A DNA stretch of 64,000 nt from Pirellulales bacterium (GCA_019636335.1 JAHBXR010000001.1:234712-298711), one strand, 5' to 3'; shown: positions 19,401 through 30,112, counted from the stretch's first letter. Numbers and translations are program-made. The notes: a model not told the origin generated them from the sequence alone.

Positions 19401-20291
19401 ATGCGAGTTGCCGTCGTCGCCACGCCGGGAAGTTGGTACGTCGAGGACTTGCGGCGCGCGGCGGGCGAACGTCACCAGGTCGAGGTGGCGCCGTTTCCGG
19501 AGCTTGCGGCCAGTTTGAACGCCGCGGAGCGGCCGGCGCTTGCGGCGGCGTCGCGCGATCTGACGGTGTTTGATGTTTTTCTCGTGCGGACGATGCCGCC
19601 GGCTTCGCTCGAGCAGGTGATCTTTCGCATGGACGTGCTGGGGCGTCTCGAAGCGGCGGGCAAGGTCGTGGTCAATCCGCCCAAGGCGATCGAGGCGGCC
19701 GTCGACAAATACCTGACCAGCGCGCGGCTGGCGGCGGCGGGGCTGCCGATACCACGGACGATGGTCTGCCAGGGACGCGACGAGGGGGTTGCCGCCTTCG
19801 AGGCACTGGGGGGGGACGTGGTGCTCAAACCCCTCTTTGGTGGCGAGGGACGCGGCATCGCCCGACTGCAGAATCTCGACGTCGCGGCGCGGGCATTTCA
19901 GACGCTGTCGCAGCTCGGGTCGGTATTGTATTTGCAGGAGTTCATTCCGCACGAGGGGTTCGATGTGCGGGCATTCCTGCTCGGCGATCGTCTGCTCGCC
20001 ATGCGGCGCTCGAACCCGAGCGATTGGCGGACAAACGTCAGCCGAGGCGCCATGACGGAAAAGATCGAGTTGACGGATGAAGAGGTCGATCTGGCACGTC
20101 GCTCGGCGGCGGCCGTGGGAGCACCTTTGGCGGGGGTGGATCTGCTGACGGCCCGCGATGGCCGACGGTTTGTGCTCGAGGTGAATGCCGCGCCCGGGTG
20201 GAAGGCCCTGGCGGCGACGCTCGAGGTTGACGTGGCGCTTCTCGTGCTCGACTACCTGGAAACCGTTGTCAGAGGCCGCGCCGAGGCGTAG
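19401..20291 (+). CDS. RimK-like ATP-grasp ligase, putative H4MPT biosynthesis
   Basis: A 296-residue ATP-grasp protein (start ATG 19401, GGAGGGAG just upstream). It shows the ATP-grasp core KYLTSARLAAAGLPIPRT, the VVLKPLFGGEGRGI lysine/glycine loop, YLQEFIPHEGFDVRAFLLGD, and the metal-binding FVLEVNAAPGWKAL near the C-terminus. RimK-type ligases attach amino acids, often glutamate, to carboxylates. In methylotrophs a related gene sits in the mch cluster and is implicated in making the methanopterin cofactor. The tight spacing after mch supports the same here. The exact amino acid and acceptor are inferred, not shown. Confidence 0.85.
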   Translation: MRVAVVATPGSWYVEDLRRAAGERHQVEVAPFPELAASLNAAERPALAAASRDLTVFDVFLVRTMPPASLEQVIFRMDVLGRLEAAGKVVVNPPKAIEAAVDKYLTSARLAAAGLPIPRTMVCQGRDEGVAAFEALGGDVVLKPLFGGEGRGIARLQNLDVAARAFQTLSQLGSVLYLQEFIPHEGFDVRAFLLGDRLLAMRRSNPSDWRTNVSRGAMTEKIELTDEEVDLARRSAAAVGAPLAGVDLLTARDGRRFVLEVNAAPGWKALAATLEVDVALLVLDYLETVVRGRAEA

Positions 20292-20336
20292 ATTCAACGT
20301 TGCCAATCCGCACCATCACACGATCCGAGCAGAGAA

Positions 20337-22052
20337 GTGACGATCGCGAGCGATACGAATTCGGCCAATGTCGCCGAGCGACTGACTGCGACCGCGCGCG
20401 CCATGCCCGATGCGCTGGGGGTTGTCGTGGCCCGTCATGGCCGTCGGGTTCAACCCGAATACGCGCGCTGGACGTTTCGCGAGTTGGAGGAAGACACCGA
20501 TCGCATCGCGCGGGGGCTCGTCGCCAGCGGCGTGCAACCGGGGTGTCGGCTGGCCTTGTTGGTGCCCCCCAGCTATGAGTTCATCGCGCTGGTCTTTGCG
20601 CTGTTCAAATCGGGGGCCGTGCCGATCCTGATCGATCCCGGCATGGGACGCAGCAACATGCTGCGCTGCCTGGCCGACGCGCATCCTGAAGGTTTCGTGG
20701 CGATACCGCTGGTGCATGCCGTGCGGACGTTGTTGCGTCGCCGTTTTCCCGAGGCGCAACTGAATGTGACCGTGGGGCGGCGTTGGTTTTGGCGCGGTCC
20801 GACGCTGGATGGGATCCGGCATCTGGGCGAGCGGAAAATGCCCCTGCCCGTGGTGCAGGCGGACGACCCGGCCGCGATCATCTTCACCACCGGCAGTACG
20901 GGTCCACCCAAGGGAGTACTCTATCGCCACGGCAACTTCGGCGCGCAGGTCGACGAGATTCGCGATTGCTACGGCATCGAGCCGGGGGAAATCGACCTCG
21001 CCTGCTTTCCACTGTTCGGACTGTTCAACTGCGCGATGGGCGTCACCACGGTGATTCCCGAGCTCGACGCGGCGCGTCCGGCTTCGGTCGATCCGGTGAC
21101 GTTGATCCGCACGGTGGCCGATTTGGGGGTAACCCAGTCGTTCGGTTCGCCGGCGATCTGGAACCGCGTGGGTCGCTACTGCCGGCAGACGAAGTCGAGC
21201 CTGCCGACGCTGCGTCGGGTCATGTCGGCCGGGGCGCCGGTCTCGCCCGAGGTGCTCGAGCTGACGCTGGAATCCATCTCGGACGAGGGAGAGGTTCACA
21301 CGCCGTACGGCGCTACCGAGGCGTTGCCGGTGGCGTCGATCTCGGCGCGCGAAGTGCTCGACGACACGGCCGCGGCCACGTGGCGGGGGGCCGGCACCTG
21401 CGTGGGGCGCAAGTATCCCGGCATCGAGTGGCGGGTGATTCGCATCGTCGATGGCCCCATTGGTTCGTTGGCGGAGGCCGAAGTGCTGCCGCCGGGCGAG
21501 ATCGGCGAACTGATCGTCTCGGGTCCGGTGGTGACGCGCGAGTATGTGAAACCCCCCGAGGCGAACGAGCGCGGTAAGATCTACGAACGGGGCACCGTCT
21601 GGCATCGCATGGGAGATGTCGGCTACTTCGACGACGAAGAACGCTTCTGGTACTGCGGCCGTCTCACGCACCGGGTGCGCACGGCGGAGGGTACGCTCTA
21701 CACGGATCCCTGCGAGGCGATTTTCAACTGCCACCCGCAGGTGTTCCGTTCGGCGCTGGTGGGGGTGGGGCCACCGGGATCGCAACGCCCGGTGATCATC
21801 GTCGAGCCACACCCCGAGCATTGGCCGCGCCGCCGCGAAGACCGGGCCCGTTTTACCGAGGAGCTACGTGCGATCGCGGCCGCACACGGCACGACGACCT
21901 CGATCCGCGATTTTCTCTTCCATTCCAGCCTGCCCGTCGATATCCGTCATAACGCCAAGATTTTCCGCGAGAAGCTCGTGGACTGGGCGGCCGCCGGAAT
22001 CGGCGCCACGGATCGAGCGGCCGGCGCGTCGCAGTCAGGCCGTGCATCGTGA
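20337..22052 (+). CDS. OleC-like AMP-dependent ligase (beta-lactone synthetase family)
   Basis: A 571-residue ANL-superfamily adenylating enzyme starting at GTG 20337. The A3 loop IIFTTGSTGPPKGVLYRHGNF, the A5 region HTPYGATEALP and the A7/A8 region GDVGYFDDEERFWYCGR are clear. Together with the immediately following OleD-like reductase (4-base overlap, GTGA), the length and sequence style fit OleC. OleC converts a 2-alkyl-3-hydroxyalkanoate into a beta-lactone on the way to a long-chain olefin. The partners OleA (head-to-head condensing enzyme) and OleB (beta-lactone decarboxylase) are not in the window. A generic fatty-acid CoA ligase remains possible but is less likely given the operon. 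Confidence 0.82.
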   Translation: MTIASDTNSANVAERLTATARAMPDALGVVVARHGRRVQPEYARWTFRELEEDTDRIARGLVASGVQPGCRLALLVPPSYEFIALVFALFKSGAVPILIDPGMGRSNMLRCLADAHPEGFVAIPLVHAVRTLLRRRFPEAQLNVTVGRRWFWRGPTLDGIRHLGERKMPLPVVQADDPAAIIFTTGSTGPPKGVLYRHGNFGAQVDEIRDCYGIEPGEIDLACFPLFGLFNCAMGVTTVIPELDAARPASVDPVTLIRTVADLGVTQSFGSPAIWNRVGRYCRQTKSSLPTLRRVMSAGAPVSPEVLELTLESISDEGEVHTPYGATEALPVASISAREVLDDTAAATWRGAGTCVGRKYPGIEWRVIRIVDGPIGSLAEAEVLPPGEIGELIVSGPVVTREYVKPPEANERGKIYERGTVWHRMGDVGYFDDEERFWYCGRLTHRVRTAEGTLYTDPCEAIFNCHPQVFRSALVGVGPPGSQRPVIIVEPHPEHWPRRREDRARFTEELRAIAAAHGTTTSIRDFLFHSSLPVDIRHNAKIFREKLVDWAAAGIGATDRAAGASQSGRAS

Positions 22053-23050
22053 ATGCGCTAGTCACCGGCGCCGGTGGATTTCTCGGGCTCTACATCGTCG
22101 AGCAACTCGTGGCGCGGGGGGATCGCGTGCGCGTGATCTGCCGCCGCCATTCGCCGGCGCTGGAGAAGCTCGGCGTCGAGATCATGCATGCGGACATTCG
22201 CGATCGCGAACGCACGATTGCGGCCTGTCACGATGTCGAGGTTGTTTACCATGCGGCCGCAAAGCCAGGTATCTGGGGCCCCTGGCAGGAATACTTCAGC
22301 ACGAACGTCGAAGGGACGCGCCACGTGCTCGAAGGCTGCTACGCGCACGAAGTACCCCGGCTGGTCTACACGAGCAGCCCCAGCGTGACGTTCGACGGCA
22401 GCGACCAGTGCGGCGTCGACGAATCGGCGCCCTATCCGCGGCGTTGGCTGTGCCATTATGCCCACACGAAGGCCATCGCCGAGCAGGAAGTGCTGGCGGC
22501 GAATGGACGCTCGGGCGTGGCCACGTGCAGCTTGCGTCCCCACCTGATTTGGGGCCCGCGCGACAATCACCTCGTGCCGCGTCTCGTCGCGCGTGCCCGG
22601 GCAGGGAGGCTGGTTCGTGTGGGGGGGGGCAGGAATCTGATCGACACGATCTATGTCGAGAACGCGGCCGAAGCGCATTTGCAGGCTGCCGATGCGTTGC
22701 AACCTGGTTCGCCGGTTGCGGGGCGGGCCTACTTTCTGAGCCAGGATGAGCCGGTGAGCTGTTGGCCCTGGATTGACGACATTTTGGCCCTGGCCGGTCT
22801 GCCGCCGGTCAAGCGTTCGATTTCGGCCGGCGCCGCGTGGGTTGTCGGCGCGATGATGGAGGTGGCGTATGGAACGTTCCGCATCCGGAGCGAGCCCCGG
22901 CTGACCCGCTTTCTGGCGGCTCAGCTCAGCACGTCGCACTATTTCGATCTGACGCGGGCGAAGACCGACTTCGGCTACCGGCCGCGAGTTTCGATCGCAG
23001 AGGGGATGCGGCGGATGACGGACGATCTACAGCGCTGGGCGTCGGGGTAA
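22049..23050 (+). CDS. OleD-like NAD(P)-dependent 2-alkyl-3-oxoalkanoate reductase
   Basis: A 333-residue extended SDR beginning MNALVTGAGGFLGLYIVEQL (TGxxGFxG nucleotide-binding motif). The active-site pair is Y-A-H-T-K (YAHTKAIAEQ), with an upstream SSPSV segment for the serine. The SLRPHLIWGPRD and IDTIYVENAAEAHL motifs are characteristic of the 3-beta-hydroxysteroid dehydrogenase-like branch that contains OleD. It starts at GTG 22049, overlapping the OleC-like stop by four bases, so the two are translationally coupled. The expected reaction is reduction of a 2-alkyl-3-keto acid to the 3-hydroxy acid that OleC uses. Confidence 0.83.
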   Translation: MNALVTGAGGFLGLYIVEQLVARGDRVRVICRRHSPALEKLGVEIMHADIRDRERTIAACHDVEVVYHAAAKPGIWGPWQEYFSTNVEGTRHVLEGCYAHEVPRLVYTSSPSVTFDGSDQCGVDESAPYPRRWLCHYAHTKAIAEQEVLAANGRSGVATCSLRPHLIWGPRDNHLVPRLVARARAGRLVRVGGGRNLIDTIYVENAAEAHLQAADALQPGSPVAGRAYFLSQDEPVSCWPWIDDILALAGLPPVKRSISAGAAWVVGAMMEVAYGTFRIRSEPRLTRFLAAQLSTSHYFDLTRAKTDFGYRPRVSIAEGMRRMTDDLQRWASG

Positions 23051-23069
23051 AGCGCGCCCTAAGCGGTTT

Positions 23070-23267
23070 AGCCCCAAAGGGGCGCGCCAAGGTAGCCCAG
23101 GGCAACGCCCTGGGAATCGTGATGCCACGCACAACATCTAAGCCCTGAAAGGGCGCCCTAAAGCAATCGCTCGGATTCGGGGGCCCTTTCAGGGCTTTGT
23201 CATCCTTGTCGTCAACTTCTGCACCCAGGGCGTTGCCCTGGGCTACCTTGGCTCGCCCCTTTGGGCT
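23070..23267. repeat. Composite palindromic element with nested inverted repeats
   Basis: The outer arms at 23070-23114 and 23224-23267 are nearly perfect complements over about 44 bases (including AGGTAGCCCAGGGCAACGCC). Each contains a small palindrome (CCCAGGGC.../...GCCCTGGG). The inner arms AGCCCTGAAAGGG (23141-23153) and CCCTTTCAGGGCT (23184-23196) form a second stem. The 198-base unit has no coding capacity and looks like a MITE or a BIME-like cluster. It separates the ole pair from the ketosynthase operon and may terminate the former. Confidence 0.75.
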
Positions 23268-23431
23268 GTGCAGATTTTCATCGCGATGGCCCTGCTATCA
23301 AAACGATTTGCGTTCCGAACGAGTCGCTCGACTTGCCCCGCGCGACGCTTGTCAACGCGGTACCCAACCGGTAGGCTCAACCGTTCGTAGAGTTGGTGGG
23401 CCGCGGCCCACTGATTTGCTTGCTGCGCCAT
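23243..23431 (-). CDS. Possible small hypothetical protein
   Basis: A 62-codon frame starting MAQQANQWAAAHQLYERL with a natural-looking amino acid composition (amphipathic first half, basic second half). Its last codons run into the right arm of the palindromic element, which may have replaced the original end. I recognise no family. It lies antisense to the leader of the ketosynthase gene, 43 bases from its start. It could be a conserved small protein, a gene remnant, or chance. Confidence 0.3.
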   Translation of the reverse strand: MAQQANQWAAAHQLYERLSLPVGYRVDKRRAGQVERLVRNANRFDSRAIAMKICTAQRGEPR

Positions 23432-23474
23432 CCCCCTTGCCTCGAACTCCCGTCGTCCGACGGACTTGCTGCCG

Positions 23475-24719
23475 ATGATCGCTCCCCTGGCCGACCGCGA
23501 GCGGATCGTCATCACGGGCATTGGCCTGACGGCCCCCAATGGCAATAGCCTGCCCGAGTTCCGCGAGGCCCTGCTAGCCGGCCGTAGCGGCGTGCAGCCG
23601 TACGAAATCCGGTATGTCGGACGGACCCTGGCGGGAATCTGCTCGTTCGACGAATTGCGCCATCAGACGAAGAAGGAGTTGCGCCGCGGTACCCGCGCCG
23701 GCAGCGTGGGCATTTATTGCGCGCACGAGGCGATTGCCGACTCGGGGCTCGACTGGCCGAACCTCGACAAGGCCCGCGTGGGCATCTATGTCGGGGTGAC
23801 CGAGCACGGCAACGTCGAGACCGAGAACGAGATCTACGAGCTCAAGGGGTACGACTACGACACGAAGTTCTGGTCGCATCACCACAATCCCCGCACCGTG
23901 GCGAACAACCCGGCGGGGGAGGTCTCGCTGAGCCTGGGAGTCACGGGGCCGCACTACACGATCGGCGCGGCCTGCGCCGCGGGGAACGCCGGCATCATCC
24001 AAGGCGCGCAGATGCTGCGGCTGGGGGAGTGCGACGTGGCGATCGGCGGGGGCGTATCGGAAAGCGTGCGTACGTTCGGCATCTTTGCCAGCTTCCAGAG
24101 TCAGGGCGCGCTGGCCTGGCACGACGATCCCGCGAAGGCGTCGCGGCCGTTCGACGTCGATCGCAACGGCATCGTCGTGGCCGAAGGGGGGTGTCTGTAC
24201 ATCCTCGAGCGTTACAGCGATGCCCGAGCGCGGGGCGCCAAGATTTACGGCGAGATTGCCGGCTACGCGATGAATAGCGACGCGACCGATTTCGTGTTGC
24301 CGAATCCCACGCGTCAGGCCGAGTGCATGAACCTGGCCTTGCGGCGTGCCGGGCTGAACGCGGAACAGATCGAAATCGTCAGTTCGCACGCCACGGGCAC
24401 CACCAGTGGCGACGCGCAAGAGTGCCAGGCGATCCGCGAGGTCTTTGGCCGGTCGGACCGCACGCTGGTGAACAACGCCAAGAGCCTGATCGGCCACGCG
24501 ATGGGGGCGGCCGGCGCTTTGGAACTGGCCGGCAACCTGCCCGCCTTCGACGACGGCGTCTGCCACGCCACGATCAACGTCGATCGGCTGGACCCCGATT
24601 GCGAGTTGAACGGACTCGTCATCGGCGAGCCGCGCGAGGTGGGACGGGTCGACTACATCCTGAACAATTCGTTTGGCATGCTGGGGATCAACTCGGCAGT
24701 CATCGTGAAAAAAGTCTGA
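23475..24719 (+). CDS. Beta-ketoacyl-ACP synthase, FabF type, of a specialised FASII-like cluster
   Basis: A 414-residue condensing enzyme. The catalytic Cys-His-His triad is visible: C167 (GAACAAGNAG), H305 (SSHATGTTSGD) and H341 (KSLIGHAMGAAG). The C-H-H set places it with decarboxylating FabF/FabB synthases and excludes OleA, which is a thiolase-fold C-H-N enzyme. It differs from housekeeping FabF in an HHHNPRTVANNPAGEV segment ahead of the active site. It heads an operon with its own ACP (41-base gap), two FAD oxidoreductases and FabZ. The start is ATG 23475. It is likely to elongate an unusual acyl chain rather than serve bulk fatty acid synthesis; that is inferred from the neighbours. 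Confidence 0.9.
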   Translation: MIAPLADRERIVITGIGLTAPNGNSLPEFREALLAGRSGVQPYEIRYVGRTLAGICSFDELRHQTKKELRRGTRAGSVGIYCAHEAIADSGLDWPNLDKARVGIYVGVTEHGNVETENEIYELKGYDYDTKFWSHHHNPRTVANNPAGEVSLSLGVTGPHYTIGAACAAGNAGIIQGAQMLRLGECDVAIGGGVSESVRTFGIFASFQSQGALAWHDDPAKASRPFDVDRNGIVVAEGGCLYILERYSDARARGAKIYGEIAGYAMNSDATDFVLPNPTRQAECMNLALRRAGLNAEQIEIVSSHATGTTSGDAQECQAIREVFGRSDRTLVNNAKSLIGHAMGAAGALELAGNLPAFDDGVCHATINVDRLDPDCELNGLVIGEPREVGRVDYILNNSFGMLGINSAVIVKKV

Positions 24720-24760
24720 ATCACTATCCGCCCCGAAACCGGACCGAGGAGAAACAGGAC

Positions 24761-25021
24761 GTGACCGTTAGCGAAATCCGCGATTGCGTACTCGAGATCC
24801 TCTCTGACATCGCCCCGGACGAAGACCTTTCGAACCTGAAGGACGACGTGCCGTTCCGCGAGCAGTTGGAGCTGGACAGCATGGATTTTCTCGACATCGT
24901 CATGGAACTGCGGAAGCGCTACCGCGTGCAGATTCCCGAGGACGACTACGTCGAGCTGCGCAGCATGTCGAGCACCGTCACCTACCTCGAACCTCTGATG
25001 AAGGACCTGCAGCAGGTCTAG
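24761..25021 (+). CDS. Acyl carrier protein
   Basis: An 86-residue acidic carrier protein starting at GTG 24761, with GAGGAG 10-15 bases upstream. The phosphopantetheine attachment serine is S40 in LELDSMDFLDIVMEL. Helices I-IV are recognisable, ending LMKDLQQV. The DSM instead of DSL motif and divergent N-terminus suggest a pathway-specific ACP rather than the housekeeping AcpP. It lies between its ketosynthase and the FAD oxidoreductases, which probably act on substrates bound to it. Confidence 0.9.
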   Translation: MTVSEIRDCVLEILSDIAPDEDLSNLKDDVPFREQLELDSMDFLDIVMELRKRYRVQIPEDDYVELRSMSSTVTYLEPLMKDLQQV

Positions 25022-25138
25022 CAGTCTCTGGGAGAAGGCCCTGCGCGGCCCTCGTATCGCCCTGGCGACGCTGCCTGCTGAAACCAGCGACGGGCGGCTG
25101 GTCGCCGGCGAAGTTGTGTCCTTGCTGCCGAGTGCGAC

Positions 25139-26514
25139 ATGTACGACACCATCATCATCGGCGCCGGCATGTCGGGGTTGGCCGCGGGCATTCGCCTTGC
25201 GCACTACGATCAGCGCGTCTGCCTGCTCGAACGCCACACGACGATCGGCGGACTGAATTCGTTCTATCGCCTGGGGGGCCGGAATTTCGATGTCGGCCTG
25301 CATGCGATGACGAATTTCACCCCCAAGGGGGCTCGCAAGGGGCCGCTGGCGCGGTTGCTGCGCCAGTTGCGCTTTCAGTGGGACGACCTGGGGCTCGTGC
25401 AGCAGCTTGGCTCGCGGATCGCGTTCCCGGGAATCTCGCTCGAGTTCAACAACGACTTCGATTTTTTCCGCCAACAAGTTCACGCGCATTTTCCGGCGGA
25501 GAAGGACAACTTCGAGCGTTTGTTGACGCAGATTGCCGACTACGACGATCTGGAGCTGACGGTGGTCGATCGCTCGGCGCGCGAGGTGGTGGCCGGCTAT
25601 CTGCGCGATCCGTTATTGATCGAGATGCTCTTCTGCCCGCTCATGTTTTATGGCAGCGCGCGGGAGAACGACATCGACTTTGGGCAGTTCTGCATCCTGT
25701 TTCGCAGCATTTACTACGAAGGTCTCGCGCGACCGACGGCGGGGATCCGTTCGATCCTCAAGCAGCTCGTGCGGCGCTTTCGCAGCCTCGGCGGCGAGTT
25801 GCGACTGCGAGCGGGAGTGAATCGGCTGCACGTCGAGAATGGAAAAGTGATCGGTGTGGTGCTGGACGACGGCACGGAGCTGATGGCCCGCAACGTCCTC
25901 TCCTCGGCAGGCTGGCTGGAGACGATGCGGATGTGTGACGACGTGAGCGCGCCGGACGAAAGCCGCGCCGGACAGTTGAGCTTCGTGGAGACGATCTCCG
26001 TGCTCGATCGCCTGCCGAGCACGCTGGGGTTCAACCACACCACGGTCTTTTTCAACGACTCGGAGAAGTTCACCTGGCAGCGGCCGACAGACATGGTCGA
26101 CGTGCGCAGCGGCACGATTTGCTCGCCGAACAATTTCCACTACGAGGCGCAGCCCGAAGAGCCGATGATTCGCGTCACGTCGTTGGCGAATTACGACCTG
26201 TGGGCGGCCTTGTCCGAGCCCGAGTATCGCCTGGCCAAGCTGCACTGGTACGATCAGATCTCGGCCGCGGCGGCACGGGTGATTCCCGAATTCCGGGGCG
26301 CGGTGATCGACACCGACACCTACACGCCGACGACAATCCGTCGTTTCACCGGCCACGTGAATGGCGCGGTCTACGGCGCCGCTCGCAAGGTATACGACGG
26401 CACGACGCACCTGAAGAATCTGTTCTTGTGTGGGACGGATCAGGGTTTTGTCGGCATCGTCGGGGCCCTGCTCAGCGGCATCACGATGGCCAATCGGCAC
26501 CTGTTGCGCGAGGC

Positions 26515-26518
<4 letters not shown>
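25139..26518 (+). CDS. CrtI/phytoene desaturase-like FAD oxidoreductase 1
   Basis: A 459-residue protein starting [20 protein letters not shown], with the FAD dinucleotide-binding GxGxxG at residues 8-13 followed by [13 protein letters not shown]. The C-terminal FAD motif is [20 protein letters not shown]. The overall length and layout are those of phytoene dehydrogenase/carotene isomerase-like amine oxidoreductases. No carotenoid genes are near. Placement between an ACP and a second such enzyme with FabZ suggests it desaturates or isomerises an ACP-bound polyene. It overlaps the next gene by four bases (ATGA). Confidence 0.87.
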
Positions 26519-27968
<1,450 letters not shown>

Positions 27969-27972
<4 letters not shown>

Positions 27973-28412
27973 CGCGCGACGCCATCCTGGCCGCCATTCC
28001 CCACCGCGAGCCCTTCCTGCTGGTGGACGAAATCGTTTCGCGCGACGCCGAACGGATCGTCTGTCGCAAGACGTTCCACGCCGAGGACTGGTTCTACCAA
28101 GGGCACTACCCCGGGCAGCCCGTGACGCCGGGCGTGCTGTTGTGCGAGGCGGCGATGCAGGCGGGCGCGATCCTGCTCAGCAGCCTGGTCGATCCGGCCG
28201 AGGCGTCGCAGAAGGTTCCCGTGGCGACGCGGATGAACGACGTGCGGTTCAAACGCATGGTCCGGCCGGGCGAGACGATCGAGATCGAAGTGACGCTCAA
28301 GGAACGGCTGGCCGGTGCGTTCTTCCTCGAGGCCAAGGTAACGTGCCAGGGCAAAGTCGCTGCACGATTAGAATTCGCCTGCACCCTGGCCGATACCATC
28401 GCGGAGGCTTAA
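27969..28412 (+). CDS. FabZ-like 3-hydroxyacyl-ACP dehydratase
   Basis: A 147-residue single hot-dog protein with the active-site helix [20 protein letters not shown]. Catalytic H46 and E60 are both present. [23 protein letters not shown] is the canonical FabZ N-terminus. It starts in the stop codon of the preceding FAD oxidoreductase (ATGA overlap). It would dehydrate the 3-hydroxyacyl intermediate of the cluster. No FabG-type ketoreductase is present to make that intermediate, so the housekeeping FabG may be borrowed. Confidence 0.9.
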
Positions 28413-28483
28413 GAGAAATCGCTCCTGCTTCTACCCAGAAGGAACTAGAACTTCAAAAGACAAACAACTCTCTCTTCTATTAC

Positions 28484-28531
28484 CTTCGCGCCTTCGCGGT
28501 AATCTTTTTTGCTCACCGCCAAGGCGCGAAG
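28484..28531. repeat. Imperfect 17-bp inverted repeat
   Basis: CTTCGCGCCTTCGCGGT (28484-28500) pairs with 28515-28531 with one mismatch around an AT-rich 14-base loop containing six Ts. It lies between fabZ and fabI-like genes and could be a terminator or a dispersed repeat of the CTTCGCG...GGCGGT type. Confidence 0.6.
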
Positions 28532-28600
28532 AACGCGAAGAGGTTCGATAGGTGGCTGCAAGCTGGTGTTCAGCCCATTCAGTAAATGGCCGGTCGCGTT

Positions 28601-29407
28601 ATGGATTTTTTAGGATTGGCGGACAAAACGATCCTGGTCTTTGGCGTGGCCAATCGCAAGAGCGTGGCGTGGCACATCGCGCGGGTGTTGGACGACGCCG
28701 GCGCGTGGGTCGTCTATGTCGTGCGGAGCGAGGCGCGCCGCGAGAGCCTGGGCAAGCTGGCTCCCCAGGCGGAAATCTACGTCTGCGATCTCGAGCACGA
28801 GGAGCAGATCGCCCGGTTGCGCGAGGAGATCGGTGCCCGGCACCAGGTGATTCACGGCATCGTTCATTCGGTGGCCTGGGCCGGTTATGAAGGAGGCATG
28901 AAGCCCTTCCACGAGACGCCCAAGGAGTCGTTTCTCCGCTCGGTCGATATCTCGTGTTATTCGCTGTTGGCGGTGTCGCGGGCCTTTGCCGATCGGCTCG
29001 ATGCGGATGGATCGGTGGTGACGATCTCGATCTCGACGACGCGCATGGCGAGTGAGAACTACGGCTACATGGCGCCGATCAAGGCGGCCCTCGATTCGTC
29101 GCTGGCCTTTCTGGCGAAGTCGTTCAGCCAGTTTTCGCGCGTGCGATTCAACGCCGTCGCGCCGGGGTTGTTGAAGACGTCGGCCTCGGCGGGGATACCG
29201 GGGTATGTCGAGTCGTATCTCTATGCCGAGCAGGCGACGCTGCGTCACCGCGCGCTCACGACCGAGGAAGCGGCCAACACGGCGGCGTTTCTTCTCAGTC
29301 CGCGCTCGAGTGGCATCAATGCCCAGTGCCTGGTGGTCGACGCCGGCATGAGCGTGAACTACTTCGATCGGGAATTGATCCGCCGCGTGATGCGGACCGA
29401 GGAATAG
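28601..29407 (+). CDS. FabI-like enoyl-ACP reductase
   Basis: A 268-residue SDR of the enoyl reductase branch. [27 protein letters not shown] matches FabI's divergent cofactor loop (GVANxxSIAW). The catalytic pair is Y154-x6-K161 ([13 protein letters not shown]), the FabI spacing rather than the classical Y-x3-K. The residue aligned with the other FabI tyrosine (E. coli Y146) is isoleucine. The start at 28601 gives the usual N-terminus; an upstream ATG at 28586 is an alternative. It is separated from fabZ by 188 bases with an inverted repeat, so it may be transcribed separately, and it could be the housekeeping FabI. Confidence 0.88.
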   Translation: MDFLGLADKTILVFGVANRKSVAWHIARVLDDAGAWVVYVVRSEARRESLGKLAPQAEIYVCDLEHEEQIARLREEIGARHQVIHGIVHSVAWAGYEGGMKPFHETPKESFLRSVDISCYSLLAVSRAFADRLDADGSVVTISISTTRMASENYGYMAPIKAALDSSLAFLAKSFSQFSRVRFNAVAPGLLKTSASAGIPGYVESYLYAEQATLRHRALTTEEAANTAAFLLSPRSSGINAQCLVVDAGMSVNYFDRELIRRVMRTEE

Positions 29408-29458
29408 GCCCCACGGCGAAAGGGGGGCGGGCAAGCGGCGTTGGCGAAACAGGCCGTC

Positions 29459-29893
29459 TTACGAGTCGCGTTCGCGCTCTTTCTCGAGCACGACGACATT
29501 GCCGCTCTCGTTGTACTCGACGCGCGACATGAAGCTGCGCATGAGCATGATGCCGCGACCGCAGGGGCGATCGATGAATTCCTCGTCGGTGCAGTCGGGC
29601 ACGGCGTCGGGGTTGAACCCGGTACCTTCGTCCTGCACCTCGACATAGATCCGCTCCGACGAGATCTTGCAGCGGACCTGCACCTGCTTGTGGCAGTCGA
29701 GGCAGTTGCCGTGCTTGATGGCGTTGACGACCGCCTCTTCCAGGGCGAGGTGGACGCCGAAGACCTCGCGTTCCGACCAGCCGTGCGTGGTTAGCTGCCC
29801 AAGCACCTCTTGGAGCAATTGATGGCCGGCGCCATGCTCGCTGGGGATCGTGCGTTCGGTTTGCCAGAGCCAGGCTTTTTGGGACATGGGCAT
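29459..29893 (-). CDS. Anti-sigma factor / RsbW-like serine kinase (HATPase)
   Basis: A 144-residue GHKL ATPase. The N box is LALEEAVVNAIKHGN, followed by DEGTGFNP (G1) and GRGIMLMRSFM (G2/ATP lid), as in RsbW/SpoIIAB-type kinases that bind a sigma factor or phosphorylate an STAS partner. There is no transmitter or sensor domain. An STAS protein is encoded 219 bases upstream on the same strand, giving a partner-switch pair. The sigma factor target is not in the window. Confidence 0.9.
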   Translation of the reverse strand: MPMSQKAWLWQTERTIPSEHGAGHQLLQEVLGQLTTHGWSEREVFGVHLALEEAVVNAIKHGNCLDCHKQVQVRCKISSERIYVEVQDEGTGFNPDAVPDCTDEEFIDRPCGRGIMLMRSFMSRVEYNESGNVVVLEKERERDS

Positions 29894-30112
29894 CGCGCCG
29901 GTGCGGATCGGATGTCAGGCACGCTCGGTCGAGAAGTTCGCCCAGGCGAGCGAGTCAATGGCCCCCTGCCACAGTCGGATGCCGCGGGTGGCACCCACGG
30001 GACGCCCTGCCGATCCCTGTCACGTTGGATGGCCAGGGGGGCGGGAGCGTCCTACTCTTACTCCATACGTCGATACTCTCGTCGCTTGGCGCCGCGCGGG
30101 GCGGCTCCCCAC

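Noticed and set aside
23475..24719. Ketosynthase as OleA
   Set aside because: The catalytic set is Cys-His-His with the FabF layout; OleA is a thiolase-superfamily FabH-like enzyme.
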